Source of the DNA: Ricinus communis
Lineage: Eukaryota; Streptophyta; Magnoliopsida; Malpighiales; Euphorbiaceae
Assembly: GCF_019578655.1 (NCBI RefSeq)
Contig: NC_063261.1
Location: 19,830,216-19,894,215 of the forward strand
Direction: 5' to 3'
Length of the DNA: 64,000 nt
Shown here: in pieces, positions 60,602 to 64,000 of the stretch
How the letters are laid out: every line of letters begins with the position of its first letter
Position numbering within the stretch: position 1 is the stretch's first letter
Translations under genes and position numbers: made by a program
Notes under the pieces: generated by a model
Told to the model about the DNA's origin: nothing
What the model saw: only the letters and a program-made list of their open reading frames with translations
Databases searched by the model: none

Positions 60602-62587
60602 CTAATTTAGCAACCAGAAGAAAGCAATTCCAAGGACCAGGCTTCCAGCCATCTTCTGCACGGATAACATCTTCTCTACTCCACTCTGCAAACAACAATA
60701 ATGTTTTTGCAATAAAAGTTAGGTACAAGTTAACAACTAACACATGATTATCCAGACTCAATCTGCAGATTTAGTGATTAAACCAGTAAAAATAATGTGT
60801 TTTGACCATGATTTATTCATAAGATTTTACTAATGTTTGAGAAAATTTCATTCGCTTTCTATAACTATAATACTCATTATTGTGGCTTGAGCTAAGCTTC
60901 GAGTTTTATCTGGTCCAATCTTTAATGGGTGAAAACACATGAAATCAGCAACCATGATTACGAAGCAGTGGAGAGCCCCACTCTGAACGAAAAGTTGGTA
61001 ACAACTATCATTAGGGTTACAGGGTCTGTATTATGTAATCGGACCCAACCCACCTACATGCATCATTATTATTATTAGCAGAAAAGTTTTGGGTTTAGGA
61101 TAAAACTAACTTTTAGTTTTTTGGACCCAAAGAATTAGTATAATGTATAAATTTCAGGTAAAAATATGCTAGCACATAAATGGGAGACCCACAAAATAGA
61201 GATCAGGAAGCATTTTTTTTCTGAACTTCACTGCACGCAGAAGTGCTTTCAGCTCATTCATAACTGAATAGCCATTTCGACTCGAGCACAGCCTACCTAT
61301 ATATATATATATATATATATATATAACCAAAATGTCAGGTTATTTATTTACTTCATGCAGAAACTTAACTTCTTGGGATTCTTTGCCTCGTGTTCTGTCT
61401 TTCTCTTACACTTTTACATATTTTATTTATAATTTTTGTTTTTTTTTTTAAATAGTATTATATAAAGTAATTTCCTCTTGAATTTTGACAGTGGAATTGT
61501 TACCATCACGTGAAAGCCTTGTTAGCATTGAAGAGTGAACCATTAAGAATAAGAAAAAGGAAGTGTTAAAAAAGCTTAGCATGAGTTTACTTTTTTATCA
61601 GAATTGCATCAAAACATGTTTGAATCTAAATGGATCTGGTGAGGTCAAACACTGACTTGATCTCATCTAACGAATCAGAGTTAGATTCGTGCTGTAGTGC
61701 TGTCCACACCAGATAATTCTATATTATAATACCGAGAACAAAGCCAGCCCAAGAACACCGGGGACTGACAGAATGTACTAATAATTAAAAGCGTAAGTTA
61801 GCAAACAACACTACATTTTGTCTACATTAGGCCGCTGTCCTAAACTGTTTGATGATATATGCAAAACTGAAATGAAAGTGAAGCTCGTACAAATCAAGCG
61901 CCATGCACATTGAAAGTAAGAGATCGTAAGCATATAACGTCGTACTGTAGAAAGAAATGAGATATTTATAAGAACACCGTGAAGAGTACGTACCACATCG
62001 GTGCCGGCCGGTCCAGGAGAAGTAGCACCCAAACTAGGAGCAGGAGCACCCAAAGGAGGAGCAGGTGGACTCGAAGCTAAAGGAGAAGGAGCAGGAGATT
62101 TCACTTTCTTTTTACTTGGAGCTGGAGCTGGAACTTGAGCTGGTGGAGCGGCGAGAGGAGCCGGTGGTGGAACAGCTGGAGGAGGAGAAGCTGGGGGTGG
62201 GGTAGCTGGTGGAGGAGTAGCTGGTGGTGGGGTAGCTGGAGGGGGAGTTGCTGGAGGTGGGGTTGCTGGTGGTGGGGTGGCTGGAGGAGGAGTTGCTGGT
62301 GGTGGAGTGGCTGGAGGAGGAGTTGCTGGTGGTGGTGTAGCTGGAGGTGGAGTTGCTGGCGGTGGTGTAGCTGGAGGTGGAGTTGCTGGCGGTGGTGTAG
62401 CTGGCGGTGGTGATTGAGTGACTGGAGGAGGAGCTGAAACTGGAGGAGGAGTAGTAGTTGGTGGTGGTGTTTGTGTAGGAGGAGCAGGAGTTGTCGTTGG
62501 TGGACTCGACGGAGATTGGCCAGCAACACCGCCGGCAATAGCAATGCAGATTAAAGAAACAAGAATCATATTACTATTAGAACTCAT
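60602..62587 (-). CDS. Classical arabinogalactan protein with ATPPP repeats and GPI-anchor signal
   Basis: Exons 62587-61994 and 60685-60602, GT-AG, phase 0, 225 aa. Residues 1-23 are a signal peptide (MSSNSNMILVSLICIAIAGG), with mature Gln at the start as in many AGPs. Residues ~24-195 are Pro/Ala/Ser/Thr-rich with 14 consecutive ATPPP units, then ASPPP, AVPPP and PAPSP motifs; Pro would be hydroxylated and O-glycosylated. A small basic patch KKKVK sits at ~155, a reduced form of the Lys-rich domain of AGP17/18/19-type proteins. Exon 2 supplies SGVEKMLSVQKMAG plus a hydrophobic tail (SLVLGIAFFWLLN), which is a GPI-anchor signal, so the protein is expected at the plasma membrane or wall. The 1308-nt intron puts the anchor on a separate exon. 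The upstream in-frame ATG at 62779 was rejected because it would bury the signal peptide. Confidence 0.92.
61296..61325. repeat. (TA)n microsatellite in the AGP intron
   Basis: About 14 TA units within the single intron of the arabinogalactan protein gene. Confidence 0.85.
62190..62413 (-). repeat. 15-bp tandem repeat encoding ATPPP
   Basis: Fourteen 15-bp units, each encoding Ala-Thr-Pro-Pro-Pro on the minus strand. Third positions vary (CCA/CCT/CCG/CCC, GCA/GCT/GCC), while the amino acids are perfectly kept. Neighbouring units alternate in a 30-bp pattern towards 62413, indicating recent block duplication. Confidence 0.9.
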
Positions 62588-62667
62588 GTTTTCTTTAGGG
62601 TTAGTCTCTCTATTTCTTTCTTTGTTTCTTGAGTAGTAAGGTGAGTGAAACCAGACCCTGAAGAGAA

Positions 62668-62682
62668 CACAATAAATAGGGA
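62668..62682 (-). promoter_or_regulatory. TATA-like box of the AGP gene
   Basis: The minus strand reads CCCTATTTATTGTG about 85-95 bp upstream of the start codon, a plausible TATA element giving a 50-60 nt leader. Confidence 0.4.
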
Positions 62683-62699
62683 AATGAGACTCTTGTGTG

Positions 62700-64000
62700 T
62701 GCTGAAAGTGATTAAGCTGCTTAAGGAAGGTTCGTAATTTTTCTTTCCAGTTTTTCGAAAATGAATGAGGGGGATCCACAACCTACCGAACAAATCTGCA
62801 GCGTCTGATCTTTGGTGTGGGGTCCATAACTGCATGTGATTTGGATATATGATCTGGATGCCACGTTGATACCTAAGTTCGTATTAATGTTAATGATGAT
62901 CAAGAATATAGTGTTTTGATTCGTGGAAGATCCAACGGACTATGCTTTAGAAAAACATGATTTTGTATTTTATAATTTTATTTTTAAACCATAGAGAACT
63001 ATAGGGTAAAAGGAAAATGGTGGTGGTTATCAAGTGGGGTTGTTTATATGATTATAGATAATTATTAATGTAGGTCGTTAGATTTAATTCATTGAGTTTT
63101 GACTTGTATGGTTATAGCAAACATTATCATTATATTAATTAATTATGCTTCCTATAATATTATAATTTTGGTTAACATTTTGAATTGATTTGTGATATAT
63201 ATAGAGAGAGCTTCACAACTAGTTTTTTTTTTTTTTGCTTCTTTTATTTATTTTTTAATCTCAAAACCCAATGAAACTTATGATATATATAAACATAGAT
63301 TTAATTTCTTGTAAATGTAAAGCAAAGCATTAAGCATATGTATTTAATGAAGGATGAGAGAAGAGTAACAACATGATGGGTGTGTTTGATATTGTGATTG
63401 GGCTTTACTAACTACTTACTTTTTGTGTTCTACTACAAATTAATTAGAGTTCTTTTATATGTTTCACATGTTGTCGTTTGCAAATAATGCACAAAAAAAT
63501 GACCTAAGTTTGCATCATTTATATCAATGGGCACTTTAGTGTATCTATTTTAATTGGGTACACATGTCATAAATTGCCTTGTTGTGTACATATAATCATT
63601 AGTTGTTAATTTAGCATGGAACAAAACATAATATGGTCATTCTTTGGTGAACTATTTGCCATTAATTTCAGAACTTAGTGTGTCATATAGTTGAAGCAAA
63701 CCAAAAAGATTATGAAGACTCCTTATTATATTATTCTTCCCAACATAAAAGTATAATTAGCTATATATACATTGATGAAAAAAGATATTCTTATTATTTT
63801 TTGTTAATCATAATCCAATCATTTTATATATAAAAATTTCTTATGAAATTATTTTTAAATACAACATAAAAAAAATACATTTTAATATCTTTGGATGTAT
63901 TTTTTTTTAAAAAAATTCTTATTTGTACTCAATATTTCATAATGTTGAGTTTTTATTTATTTATTTATTGTTTTACATTTCATTTGGACTCTTCAACCAA
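62700..64000. other. AGP upstream region and AT-rich flank
   Basis: The promoter region of the minus-strand AGP gene lies next to 62600-63000. Beyond that the sequence is AT-rich with no supported gene up to the window edge. Confidence 0.4.

Noticed and set aside
60632..60650. AGGACCAGGCTTCCAGCC resembles the miR166 core GGACCAGGCTTCATTCC.
   Set aside because: It lies in the coding second exon of the AGP gene on the opposite strand, agrees only in the first part, and no hairpin partner was seen.
62135..62413. Open plus-strand frame rich in Trp, Ser, Arg and Cys.
   Set aside because: It is the antisense shadow of the Pro-rich AGP repeat and keeps its repeat period.
62190..62413. Regular 15-bp repeats that might be mistaken for a CRISPR-like array.
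   Set aside because: The units are contiguous without spacers and encode ATPPP in a plant secreted protein.
61811..62779. Longer AGP reading frame starting upstream at 62779.
   Set aside because: The extra ~64 residues would place the signal peptide inside the protein, and a TATA-like box lies between the two ATGs.

Overview
This is plant nuclear DNA. It is AT-rich, its genes have spliced GT-AG introns, and it carries plant-specific families (GASA/snakin peptide, DUF620, arabinogalactan protein) and plant Ty1/copia and Ty3/gypsy retrotransposons. The protein style is eudicot. A Euphorbiaceae or other Malpighiales species such as castor bean is a guess that the sequence alone cannot prove. 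All exon joins were worked out by hand from splice consensus, reading phase and family similarity.

Layout. 0-12 kb is a gene-rich arm on the minus strand: a TXNDC9/phosducin-like thioredoxin-fold protein (300-2290, 4 exons), a 12-cysteine GASA/snakin secreted peptide (3159-3884, 2 exons), and a ten-exon LRR + WD40 protein with a DWD box (4751-11898, 817 aa). 12.8-13.4 kb holds a fold-back (MITE-like) element. 13.5-34.4 kb is a block of LTR retrotransposons: an Athila-like LTR remnant; a rotted Tat-type gypsy pol on the minus strand lacking its reverse transcriptase; a rotted copia pol 3' end; and copia LTRs into which successive elements have inserted. The inner part is a nest readable from target-site duplications. 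A copia-family solo LTR (TSD CCTTA) sits inside another LTR of the same family. A 5.9-kb non-autonomous Athila-like element with a tRNA-Asp primer site (TSD CATTG) sits inside that solo LTR. A 6.6-kb CRM-like chromovirus in opposite orientation (TSD GGTTC) sits inside the Athila-like element. 34.4-37.6 kb has further degenerate repeats. 37.6-50.1 kb is an AT-rich gene desert with microsatellites, one SINE-like fragment and one promoter-like cluster without a recognisable gene.

The right arm has two genes. A DUF620 protein (50477-52896, plus, 3 exons, 481 aa) has an upstream ORF and an unusual stop-free, in-frame 99-nt intron. A classical arabinogalactan protein (60602-62587, minus, 2 exons, 225 aa) has 14 ATPPP repeats and a GPI-anchor signal encoded by a distant small exon. 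About 7.7 kb between them and the last 1.4 kb show no gene I can support.

The host genes are unrelated single genes, as is usual for plants: cytosolic chaperone-like regulation, a secreted growth/defence peptide, a candidate CUL4-DDB1 substrate adaptor, an uncharacterised protein, and a cell-surface glycoprotein. I see no bacterial-type system, CRISPR array, tRNA or rRNA. The most informative structure is the retrotransposon nest, especially the gag-only Athila-like element and the CRM-like element with unequal LTRs.
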